Assembly: GCA_038134485.1 (NCBI GenBank)
Contig: JAYPVG010000009.1
Span: 1-64,000 of the forward strand
DNA: 64,000 bases
Direction of reading: 5' to 3'
From: NORP240 sp038134485
GTDB taxonomy: Bacteria; Pseudomonadota; Gammaproteobacteria; Pseudomonadales; Pseudohongiellaceae
In this document: positions 26,179-34,117 of the stretch, piece after piece
Layout of the letters: each line of letters opens with the position of its first letter
Position numbering within the stretch: position 1 is the first letter of the stretch
Position numbers and translations under genes: made by a program
The notes under the pieces: generated by a model
Seen by the model: the letters and a program-made list of their open reading frames with translations, nothing else
The model's database searches: none
Told to the model about the DNA's origin: nothing

Positions 26179-27761
26179 TACGAATCTCCTGTCGCTTTCA
26201 GCGGTTCCGGGGTGTTCAGCTGCTGGTCTTTCAGGCCGGTGGCATACGCCATGATTTCTTCCTCGTTGATTGCGTCACCTTCGAGAAACCCGGTCAGCCG
26301 GCCGTGGAACATTACCGCCACCCGATGGCACAGGCCGATGATTTCGATGATGTCCGAGGAGATCACGATCACCGAGTGGCCCGATGCGGCGAGTTCGGCA
26401 ATAAAATGGTAGATCTGGCTCTTGGTACCGATGTCGATTCCCCGGGTGGGCTCGTCGATTATGATGATGCGTGGCTCGGCTTCGAGGACCTTTGCCAGCA
26501 GCAGTTTCTGCTGGTTGCCGCCTGACAGATTGCCCGCCGTCATGCCGGCATCCTTGATACGGATATCAAAATTGCTGACGGCTTCGGTGAATGCCTGCTG
26601 TTCCTGTTGGCGATCAATCAGTGTGCGGGAAAACTTTTGCAGAGCCAGCAAACTGAAATTAAACACCAGGCCTTTTTCCAGCAGTAGACCGCTACCCTTG
26701 CGATCCTTGGTCAGGTACGCCAAACCCAGCTCCCGAGCCTGGGCAAGGCTCCTGATGCGGACCGGCTCGCCGAATAGCTTGATGCTCGCGGGCTGATCGG
26801 CCGCCGGTGAGCGCAGGCCCGCCACGGATTCCAGCAGGGCGGTACGGCCCGAGCCCACCAGTCCGGAAAAGCCGAGAATTTCTCCCTGTTGCAGCGCGAA
26901 ACCGCAGGGCGAGGCCGTGCCTCTGACCTTGAGATTACTGACCTCCAGTACGTCTGGTGCGTGGGACTCCGGTAATTGCTTGGCCGGGAACAGGTCGCCG
27001 ATTTCCCGTCCCACCATCAGGCTGACCATGTCTTCGCGGCTCAGCTCCTTTGCTGCGTAGTCGCCCACCAGCTGGCCATCGCGCAGGATGGTAATGCTGT
27101 CGGCAATACGCGCTATCTCTTCCAGCTTGTGAGAAATAAAGACGATCGCCACGCCCTCTTTGCTGAGACGCCCGATCAGTTCGTAAAGCACTTCGCTTTC
27201 CTGCCGGGTGAGCACAGCCGTCGGCTCGTCCATGATCAACACCCGGCCGCGTTTGGCGCGGGTGCGGGCGATCTCGATCAGCTGCTTGGCGGACACCGGC
27301 AGATCGCCGACCCGGGCCTGTGTATCGACCCGGCAATGCAGGGAATCGAGATACTCGCGGGATTTCTGATCCATCAGTCGTTTGTCCAGAAACAGTCCAC
27401 GACGCAGTTCCTGGCCAAGGAATATGTTCTCGCTGACGGTCAGCTGGTCGGCCAGATTCAGTTCCTGATGGATGAGCACAACGCCATTGGCTTCGGCTTC
27501 TTCCGCCTGCCAGCCGGTTATGGTTCTGGTAGTTCCGTTCCAGTCGCTATAGGAAAGTTGACCTCGGCTTGGTCGTTCGAAGCCAGCCAGTATTTTAACC
27601 AGGGTCGATTTGCCGGCGCCGTTCTCACCGAGGATGGCGCGCACCTCGCCGGCGCGAAGAGTGAGAGACACTCCGTGCAGGACTTCGATCTCGCCAAACG
27701 ATTTGGAGATATTCTCGGCCCGCAGCAGGACGGAGTTGTTGTCAGTGGACGTCGTTGTCAT
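26178..27761 (-). CDS. Sugar ABC transporter ATPase (RbsA/MglA type)
   Basis: 527 residues with two fused nucleotide-binding domains, the standard layout of class-2 carbohydrate importers. First Walker A GENGAGKSTL (about residues 45-54) and Walker B VLIMDEPTAVLT; the second domain has the degenerate Walker A GLVGSGRTALL (Arg for Lys, usual in this family), signature LSGGNQQKLLLAK and Walker B IIIDEPTRGID. It is the first of the three importer genes and follows the sulfatase by 12 bp. Confidence 0.92.
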   Translation of the reverse strand: MTTTSTDNNSVLLRAENISKSFGEIEVLHGVSLTLRAGEVRAILGENGAGKSTLVKILAGFERPSRGQLSYSDWNGTTRTITGWQAEEAEANGVVLIHQELNLADQLTVSENIFLGQELRRGLFLDKRLMDQKSREYLDSLHCRVDTQARVGDLPVSAKQLIEIARTRAKRGRVLIMDEPTAVLTRQESEVLYELIGRLSKEGVAIVFISHKLEEIARIADSITILRDGQLVGDYAAKELSREDMVSLMVGREIGDLFPAKQLPESHAPDVLEVSNLKVRGTASPCGFALQQGEILGFSGLVGSGRTALLESVAGLRSPAADQPASIKLFGEPVRIRSLAQARELGLAYLTKDRKGSGLLLEKGLVFNFSLLALQKFSRTLIDRQQEQQAFTEAVSNFDIRIKDAGMTAGNLSGGNQQKLLLAKVLEAEPRIIIIDEPTRGIDIGTKSQIYHFIAELAASGHSVIVISSDIIEIIGLCHRVAVMFHGRLTGFLEGDAINEEEIMAYATGLKDQQLNTPEPLKATGDS

Positions 27762-27773
27762 TGTGAAAGTGTG

Positions 27774-29111
27774 TCAGTTCGGCCGATTCCACATTGCGGG
27801 CAGAAGCGTGGAATTGAGCTCCTGCTGACCCCTCAGCAGGTGGCCGCGTAGTTCCCTGACTACCTCCGGGAACTCGCGGGTATAGCTGTAGGTTTCACTC
27901 GGATCTCTGGCCAGATCAAACAAGAGTCCATTGGGTCCGTAATAGGAGCTTTCGTTATCGAAACTGGTGACTGCGGCGCGGTAGCGCGACTCGACTACCA
28001 GTTTCCATTTTCCGCTGCGGACGGCTACCAGACGATCGTTATCGAACAGAAACAGCGCCTCATGGGGGGAAGGCGCCCCTTCTGTCAGCATAGGCATAAT
28101 GTTCCGACCGTCGATGGGCCGATCAGCAGGCAGATTCCCGCCCGCCAGGCTCACCAGGGTCGGAAACAGATCGATATTCATGGCCGGCTCACTGGATACC
28201 ATGCTTCGAGGAATGGTGCCAGGCCAGTAGGCAATGAACGGAACGCGCTGACCGCCTTCCCAGGAATTACCCTTGCGGCTGCGGTATATTCCCGAACTGC
28301 CTTCAAACCAGGGACCATTGTCGGAGGTAAAGATTATCAGTGTATTTTCACTCAGGCCGGCACGCTCCAGTGCTGCTACGATTTCTCCGGTGCTCCAGTC
28401 GATGGTTTCGACCACGTCACCGTAAAGACCCGCATCGGAATGGCCATCGAAGCGTGGTGAAACAAACAGCGGCACATGGGGAAACGAGTGGGGGAGGTAG
28501 AGGAAGAAAGGATTGTCGCTGTTTTCCTCGATAAAGCGCACCGCTTCGGCGGTATAGCGTTCGGTGAGGGTAGTCTGATCGACGGGATCTTCGATTATTT
28601 GTTTTCCACGATATAGTTCCAGCGGTGTCATGTCGTTACTGTGCAGCAGGCCGAAGTATTCGTCGAATCCGTTATCAATAGGAGACCATTCCAGACGGCT
28701 GCCGAGATGCCATTTGCCGAAGAGGGCGCTGCGATAGCCAAGCGGCTTCAGCGCTTCCGGTAGGGTGATCTCTTCAGACGCCAGGTGAATTTCATTCGTG
28801 GGCCTGGCTACGTCGAGCACCAGATCGAGCCGGATGGGATAACGACCGGTCAAAAGTCCTCCGCGGGCGGCGGTGCAGACGTTGGCGCTGGAGTAGAAGC
28901 TGTCAAGACGGGCGCCATTCAGCGCCAGCCGGTCCAGATTTGGGGTTTTGATCAGGGTCGAGCCGTAGATGCCCAGATCGCCGAATCCGAGGTCGTCAGC
29001 CATGATCACTACAAAATTGGGCGGCCGCTCCTGGGCCATTGCGGTACTGCCAATGGCAATCCAGCAGGCGGCCAGCAGGACGGCTCTTTTGATTGCAGTT
29101 ATTATGCCCAT
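27774..29111 (-). CDS. Exported formylglycine-type sulfatase
   Basis: 445 residues, GGGGGAG upstream of the ATG, signal peptide to about residue 27 (ending AMAQ). Sulfatase motifs are intact: PNFVVIMADDLGFGDLGIYG (metal Asp pair), C79TAAR83 (the Cys converted to formylglycine), GRYPIRLDL and HPIDNGFDEYFG-like spacing, then FTSDNGPW with metal Asp/Asn. The Cys form needs a maturase (FGE or anaerobic type), which is not in the window. It would remove sulfate esters from carbohydrate in the periplasm. Confidence 0.9.
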   Translation of the reverse strand: MGIITAIKRAVLLAACWIAIGSTAMAQERPPNFVVIMADDLGFGDLGIYGSTLIKTPNLDRLALNGARLDSFYSSANVCTAARGGLLTGRYPIRLDLVLDVARPTNEIHLASEEITLPEALKPLGYRSALFGKWHLGSRLEWSPIDNGFDEYFGLLHSNDMTPLELYRGKQIIEDPVDQTTLTERYTAEAVRFIEENSDNPFFLYLPHSFPHVPLFVSPRFDGHSDAGLYGDVVETIDWSTGEIVAALERAGLSENTLIIFTSDNGPWFEGSSGIYRSRKGNSWEGGQRVPFIAYWPGTIPRSMVSSEPAMNIDLFPTLVSLAGGNLPADRPIDGRNIMPMLTEGAPSPHEALFLFDNDRLVAVRSGKWKLVVESRYRAAVTSFDNESSYYGPNGLLFDLARDPSETYSYTREFPEVVRELRGHLLRGQQELNSTLLPAMWNRPN

Positions 29112-29187
29112 CGTTACTGTCTCCCCCTATAACAAAGCGGCACGTCGTTTACTTCCTTACTCTACAAAAAGACACCAGTACGTGTGC

Positions 29188-29955
29188 CTAGCGGTTATCC
29201 AGCTCCCTGATCCAGATATTGCGGAACGATACAAGCTGACCATGATCCTGCAGCCGCAGTGGTAGTTTGCCGGTGCAATCCCGTTCACCTTCCAGCTGGT
29301 AGGGAACGCAGTTGGCCTGATATTCCGGTTCTGGAGTAAAAGTCATACCCAATATTTCCGTATGGTTCTGCACCAGCACGCCGTTATGGAAAAGCGTCAC
29401 GTAGGCGGGTGCCTGCAGATTGCCACGCTCGTCCCAACGGGGTGAAATATAAATAATGTCATAGGATTGCCACTCGCCAGCAGGCCGCGAGGCGTTGACC
29501 AGCGGCGCGTGCTGCAGGTAGACGGAGCCCGCCTGGCCATTCACGTAAGTCGGGTTGGCGAAGCTTTCCAGTATCTGCACTTCGTAAAGCGACTGGAAAA
29601 ATATGCCGCTATTGCCAAGCGTTTGGCCTTCACCTTGTTCTGCAGGATCGGTTCGCCATTCCAGGTGCAGTTGTATGTCAGCAAACGACCGACGAGTTTC
29701 GATACTGCCGGTGCCGGGTACTACGGTGACTGACCTGTCGTCGTTGATTCGCCAGGCCGGCTGATTGCCGGTGCGAATATGTTGCCACGCGTTGAGGTCA
29801 GAGCCGTCGAATAGCACGATGGCGTCGGAAGGTGCAGCGCCGCTACCCAGTGCGGTCACGGCTTCCGGTATGGGTTCGAAAACACGACGCTCGGCCTGTG
29901 CCAGTGCGAGACCTGGCAAGGTCAGAATAATACTCAGTAATGGACAGATTCTCAC
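29188..29955 (-). CDS. Exported DUF1080 (3-keto-glycoside hydrolase-type) protein, GTG start
   Basis: 255 residues. A GTG at 29955 is seven bases from GGAG and is preferred to a TTG two codons upstream that is only one base from it. Signal peptide to about residue 19 (ending ALAQ). DUF1080 core: DAIVLFDGSDLNAWQHIRTG, PGTGSIETRRSFADIQLHLE, GNSGIFFQSLYEVQILESF and YDIIYISPRWDERGN. It differs from the copy at 6075 and has the IFFQ..YEVQI.. site typical of this group. It lies between the sulfatase and the second subunit-3/GMC pair, consistent with cleavage of the oxidised glycoside. Confidence 0.87.
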   Translation of the reverse strand: MRICPLLSIILTLPGLALAQAERRVFEPIPEAVTALGSGAAPSDAIVLFDGSDLNAWQHIRTGNQPAWRINDDRSVTVVPGTGSIETRRSFADIQLHLEWRTDPAEQGEGQTLGNSGIFFQSLYEVQILESFANPTYVNGQAGSVYLQHAPLVNASRPAGEWQSYDIIYISPRWDERGNLQAPAYVTLFHNGVLVQNHTEILGMTFTPEPEYQANCVPYQLEGERDCTGKLPLRLQDHGQLVSFRNIWIRELDNR

Positions 29956-29967
29956 AGGCAAGCTCCG

Positions 29968-30693
29968 CTAGGTAATGAGGTTCATGTCGTCGTCCCATTC
30001 AGCGGTAATGTCCCGACGGGATTGATCAACACACTTGGCTAGCCATTCCGGGTCATACTGTTTGCCGTGCCGGCGCAACACCTGCTCCGGCACCCCGTCC
30101 CAGACGTTGGGGGTATTGCCCTGGTAGCCCAGGTCCCGAAAACCCAGCGCCGTGGTGTAGTAGCCGGTCATGGTGAGGTCTCGCAGCAACGAAAAGAAGC
30201 GGATTCCGGGTTGCAGTTCTGCATCTTCAACATCCGGCCAGGCGATGGAATCGCAAATTGCCCGGCGCTCCTGTTCGGTAATACCGACAAAATCAGCGCC
30301 ATAGCGGTCGATGGCATGCTTATCCAACCACATGATGCCTCCCCGCAGCGGCACCTTGTAGTTTTCCCGCTCCTTGGCCATGAATTCGACGAAGTCCGGG
30401 ACCCCCGCATCGAGGGCGCCACCATTGGGATGGTCGTTGGGCAGGATGATGTCGCACAGAACGGCGATGGTGACCAATTCGTGATTGCTGAAAAAAGTCT
30501 GGCTTAAAAGTTCCGCATCATGAGCCTGCTCGGTCTCGGTGCGACCATAAGAATATTCTGTCGGCAGCGGTGTCCAGGTTAACCGATTGCCTGCGTTGGC
30601 GGTCGGTAATCCCGCGGTGCAACCATTACTGGCGATCAGGCTGCCGCCGAACGAGGCCAGAAACAGAGTTTTAAGAGATTCGCGACGATCCAT
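29968..30693 (-). CDS. Gluconate 2-dehydrogenase subunit 3-like protein
   Basis: 241 residues. N-terminus MDRRESLKTLFLASFGGSLI carries Arg-Arg and a hydrophobic stretch, a probable Tat signal. The mature part has FFSNHELVTIAVLCDIILPN, DAGVPDFVEFMA and a C-terminal Trp/Tyr-rich segment typical of the subunit-3 family. It lies 12 bp after the GMC gene and 12 bp before the DUF1080 gene, making it the partner of the GMC protein at 30706. Confidence 0.85.
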   Translation of the reverse strand: MDRRESLKTLFLASFGGSLIASNGCTAGLPTANAGNRLTWTPLPTEYSYGRTETEQAHDAELLSQTFFSNHELVTIAVLCDIILPNDHPNGGALDAGVPDFVEFMAKERENYKVPLRGGIMWLDKHAIDRYGADFVGITEQERRAICDSIAWPDVEDAELQPGIRFFSLLRDLTMTGYYTTALGFRDLGYQGNTPNVWDGVPEQVLRRHGKQYDPEWLAKCVDQSRRDITAEWDDDMNLIT

Positions 30694-30705
30694 AATCGGG
30701 TTCCG

Positions 30706-32412
30706 TTACAGGTTACGCTGGTTCATTTGCTCGACGATGTAATCCGAGGTGCGCCAGGCCAGTGCCATGATCGTCCAGGTTGGATTCTTGTCTGCCTGGC
30801 TGACAAAGGGTCCCGCGTCGGCCACGAACACGTTATCCGCATCGTGCAACTGGCAGTATTCATTGGTGACCGATGTTTCCCGGTTGCTGCCCATCCGGGT
30901 AGTGCCCACCTCGTGGATGATTTCCCCTGGTTTTGTCAGCCCGTAATCGTCGTCTGCTCCGGGTTTGCTGCCCAGCAGGATGCCACCTGACGCTTCCAGC
31001 AGCGCTTCCATGGTGTCCTGCATGTGCCGCGCCTGGTTGATCTCGTGCTGGGTCCAGCGGTAGTTGAAGCGCAGCACGGGCATGCCCCATTCGTCCACGA
31101 CGTTGGGGTCAAGCTCGCAGTAGTTGTTGTACTGGGGAACGCTTTCTCCGCGACATGCTATAGAAAGGCGGGCTCCATAGTAACGCCGGATGTCGTCCCG
31201 CAAACTGTTGCCGTAACCGCCTACTCTTTCCCCAAAAAACTGATTGTACTGATTGACTGCGAAACCGAAGCCATAGCTAGGCATACCCATGCCGCCACCA
31301 ATTTCCAGGTGGTATCCGCGAGTGAAATCAAGGTTTTCGTCCTCGAGCCACCAGGGTGTGTAAACGTGCATGCCGTTGACACCGTCTTCATTATAAATAT
31401 CGCGGTCGATCAGGTCGGGGATAAAAGCGGCGCGACTGGCACCGGTGGAGTCATGAAGGTAGCGACCTACGTGACCGCTGTTGTTCCCGAGCCCGTCAGG
31501 ATGCGCGGGACTTCTGGAGTTCAGCAGAATTCGGGCGGAGCTGCAGGCTGAGGCAGCCAGCACCACTGTTCTTCCGCTCAATTCATGGACACGGCGATCC
31601 TGCTTGTCGATATAGGTTACACCAGTCGCTCGGCCGGTGCCGTTGGTGGTTACCTCGGTCACCATGCAATTGGTAAATAGATCGACCTGGCCCCCATTTA
31701 AAGCCGGATAAATTAATGCCGTGCTGGAAGAGAAATCTGCATGTATCGAGCAAGCGCGATCGCACTGCCTGCAGTAGAAACAGACACCGCGCTCATCATT
31801 GATTCGCTTGGTTAATACAGACTTACGGGCAGGTATTACCGGGACTCCCAGTTTGCGAGCGCCATCAATGTAGTAGAGTTCATGCAGGCGGGGCTTTGGT
31901 GCCGGCAGGAAAAATCCGTCCGGGTCGTTGTACAAACCTTCGTTACTTCCGAATACGCCGATCAGCTTGTCGACCTTGTCATAGTACGGTTTGATATCTT
32001 CGTAACCGATGGGCCAGTTGTCGCCCAGACCGTCGATATCACGGCGCTTGAAGTCCAGGGGCCCGAAGCGCAGGGAAATTCGGCCCCAGTGATTGGTGCG
32101 ACCACCCAGCATGCGGGCGCGCCACCACATGAATTCCGTGCCCGGAGTAGTAGTGAAGGGTTCGCCTTCGATTTCCCAACCCCCCAGGCAGGCATTGAAA
32201 TCGCCGAACGGGCGCCTGGTGGTGCCGGCGCCCCGTCGCGGGGACTCCCAGGGGTAGCGCAGCTGAGTGCGCTGTTGGTCGCTCGCGGGGTCGTAAAAAG
32301 GTCCAGCCTCGATGAGAGCTACTTTCAGGCCGGCATTGGCCAGCTGATAGGTCGCCATGCCACCGCCGGCTCCTGAGCCAACGATTATGGCGTCATAATG
32401 TTGCTGTGCCAT
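30706..32412 (-). CDS. GMC-family FAD oxidoreductase with Cys4 cluster motif
   Basis: 568 residues from MAQQHYDAIIVGSGAGGGMA; the frame extends 24 codons upstream but the FAD motif begins correctly at the ATG 32412. A segment CFYCRQCDRACS has four Cys (CxxCxxCxxxC), a likely Fe-S ligand set as in FAD glucose dehydrogenases. The C-terminal domain has HEVGTTRMGSNRETSV and KNPTWTIMALAWRTSDY. It differs from the copy at 18631 in Cys spacing and detail. It is the first gene of the fourteen-gene minus-strand run and presumably starts the pathway by oxidising a sugar. Confidence 0.87.
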   Translation of the reverse strand: MAQQHYDAIIVGSGAGGGMATYQLANAGLKVALIEAGPFYDPASDQQRTQLRYPWESPRRGAGTTRRPFGDFNACLGGWEIEGEPFTTTPGTEFMWWRARMLGGRTNHWGRISLRFGPLDFKRRDIDGLGDNWPIGYEDIKPYYDKVDKLIGVFGSNEGLYNDPDGFFLPAPKPRLHELYYIDGARKLGVPVIPARKSVLTKRINDERGVCFYCRQCDRACSIHADFSSSTALIYPALNGGQVDLFTNCMVTEVTTNGTGRATGVTYIDKQDRRVHELSGRTVVLAASACSSARILLNSRSPAHPDGLGNNSGHVGRYLHDSTGASRAAFIPDLIDRDIYNEDGVNGMHVYTPWWLEDENLDFTRGYHLEIGGGMGMPSYGFGFAVNQYNQFFGERVGGYGNSLRDDIRRYYGARLSIACRGESVPQYNNYCELDPNVVDEWGMPVLRFNYRWTQHEINQARHMQDTMEALLEASGGILLGSKPGADDDYGLTKPGEIIHEVGTTRMGSNRETSVTNEYCQLHDADNVFVADAGPFVSQADKNPTWTIMALAWRTSDYIVEQMNQRNL

Positions 32413-32620
32413 GCTTTGCAGAGGTTCCGATTCTTGGTGTTGCAAGTGAATATCGATACTACGTGGCTGCAACCGGCTATGCAATCATGCTGTCGGCGAG
32501 CTATTCTCTGGTGTTACAAATATTAGCGAACCCGGAGGGCCATGCGCCTTACCAGGCGGACTTGAAAGATAATACCCATAATCACTCCAACAAGGCTCAT
32601 CCATACCTCTGCTTAATTCT

Positions 32621-33253
32621 ATGTATACGCCAGAGAAATTTCAGAACACTGATATTGCGGATATTGAAAATATCATTGATAACCATTCATTCGCGACCTT
32701 GATAAGCAGCTCTGGCTCCGAGCTGGAGGCAAATCACCTTCCGCTGATGCTTCGCAGAGATGGAAGCAAGAATTATCTGATTGGACACATCGCGAAGAGC
32801 AATTCAATTTGGGAAACTCTGCAAGAAAAGGCAGAAGTTCTGGTGATTTTCCAGGGACTTGATTCTTACATCTCTCCGAGCTATTACCCCTCCAAGAATG
32901 AAACAGGAAGGGTCGTACCAACCTGGAATTATGTCGTTATTCACGTGAAGGGAGTCATTTCTTTTATTCATGACAGAAACTGGCTTGGAAGAATGGTTGA
33001 TGCGCTGGTCGAAAAGTATGAGTCTTCCAGAAAGGCCCCATGGACGGCTGCAGAAGCACCCGCCAGTTATATTGAAACAATGCTTGATGGGATTGTAGGC
33101 CTTGAAATTGAGATTTTATCAATGCAGGGTAAATGGAAGTTAAGCCAGAATCAATCAGCTCAAGACAGGGGCGGAGTAATGACAGGTCTGGCAGAAGAAT
33201 CAGACATCAGGGCGCATCAAATGGCCGAATTCATGCAAAAATTCTATCTCTGA
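32621..33253 (+). CDS. PaiB-family FMN-binding split-barrel protein
   Basis: 210 residues. MYTPEKFQNTDIADIENII, then FATLISSSGSELEANHLPLM and SYYPSKNETGRVVPTWNYVV match PaiB-type proteins, including the conserved VPTWNY block near the flavin site. Members were called negative transcriptional regulators in Bacillus but carry no classical DNA-binding domain. The ribosome-binding site is weak. The gene is divergent from the GMC operon, sharing a 208-bp intergenic region, so a regulatory link is possible but not shown. Confidence 0.8.
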   Translation: MYTPEKFQNTDIADIENIIDNHSFATLISSSGSELEANHLPLMLRRDGSKNYLIGHIAKSNSIWETLQEKAEVLVIFQGLDSYISPSYYPSKNETGRVVPTWNYVVIHVKGVISFIHDRNWLGRMVDALVEKYESSRKAPWTAAEAPASYIETMLDGIVGLEIEILSMQGKWKLSQNQSAQDRGGVMTGLAEESDIRAHQMAEFMQKFYL

Positions 33254-33430
33254 ATGGGATAATTATCGGTAATCTGTTGTGCTGAAATTGCCTTCTGTCC
33301 AATGGTGGTACTTTCTTTGTCTGGGCCATCCGATTGGCATTCCGGTAGAGTACGAATGGTCAGAATACAGACTTGAGAGCGAGGTTCAGATAAAAAAGCG
33401 GCCCCTCGATCTGCGGGGAATATTGAAATA

Positions 33431-34027
33431 ATGAAATCGTTAAAAATTGTCTTGTTGGTGTTAGCAGTCCTCGTAGTGGGTACACTCATGACCTTGCGCG
33501 CAACCGGACTGCCGCCTGGGCATCCCAGCGCCGTGGAATACACGAGTGCCGGTCGGTCGGCCAGACCGGGATTATGGTTGAAGGGAGAGATTGTTCGAGA
33601 ACCGATAACGAATTGGGATTGGGTCAACCAGTTTGGCGGCCCTTTTGATGCCAACGCAACCGAGCTTGAGACGCGGACCTGGTACGGCATTCCCCATTCT
33701 GTCACAGTTCTACTGGTACCAGACGGCGATAAGCTCTACCTGCAGTCGAGTGCGCAAACGTTCAGGCTGAGCAGGGAATTTCCTTACGGCAAGAGATGGT
33801 GGAGAAACGTTGAGCGCGATCCCCGTGTGCGCCTGAAGATCGGTGGAAAGATCTATGAAATGACGGTGGTATTGATCCAGGACCGGGCCGAGGTCGCCCG
33901 TTTGCGAGGGGGGCTGGACCCTATCGTGAGAGAGGTGGATGCTGACGGCAATGAATACATAACCGAGGAATGGCACTATTGGCGTGTTTACCAGCGAAAC
34001 GTGCCGGAATATGATGCAGTGGAGTGA
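33431..34027 (+). CDS. Membrane-anchored protein, possibly split-barrel
   Basis: 198 residues. One N-terminal transmembrane helix or signal anchor (residues 3-22). The rest has WYGIPHSVTVLLVPDGDKLY, EFPYGKRWWRNVERDPRVRL and KIGGKIYEMTV, the strand order of pyridoxamine-phosphate-oxidase-like split barrels, but the match is by eye and no cofactor motif is certain. It follows the PaiB-like gene by 177 bp. Function unknown. Confidence 0.55.
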   Translation: MKSLKIVLLVLAVLVVGTLMTLRATGLPPGHPSAVEYTSAGRSARPGLWLKGEIVREPITNWDWVNQFGGPFDANATELETRTWYGIPHSVTVLLVPDGDKLYLQSSAQTFRLSREFPYGKRWWRNVERDPRVRLKIGGKIYEMTVVLIQDRAEVARLRGGLDPIVREVDADGNEYITEEWHYWRVYQRNVPEYDAVE

Positions 34028-34117
34028 TAGGTGGTATCTGTACCTGTAGTCATGGGAAATCATCAAAAGAAACAGTCCCGATAAACTTTATCTTCCCGGA
34101 TAACGGAGAATCAAAAA

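Noticed and set aside
29956..29961. TTG start for the DUF1080 gene two codons before the chosen GTG
   Set aside because: Its spacing from GGAG is one base, too short for initiation, whereas the GTG is seven bases away.
32468..32483. TGCAACCGGCTATGCA as a LacI/GntR-type operator upstream of the GMC operon
   Set aside because: The arms are not symmetric (an extra CTA disrupts the palindrome) and no such regulator is encoded nearby.
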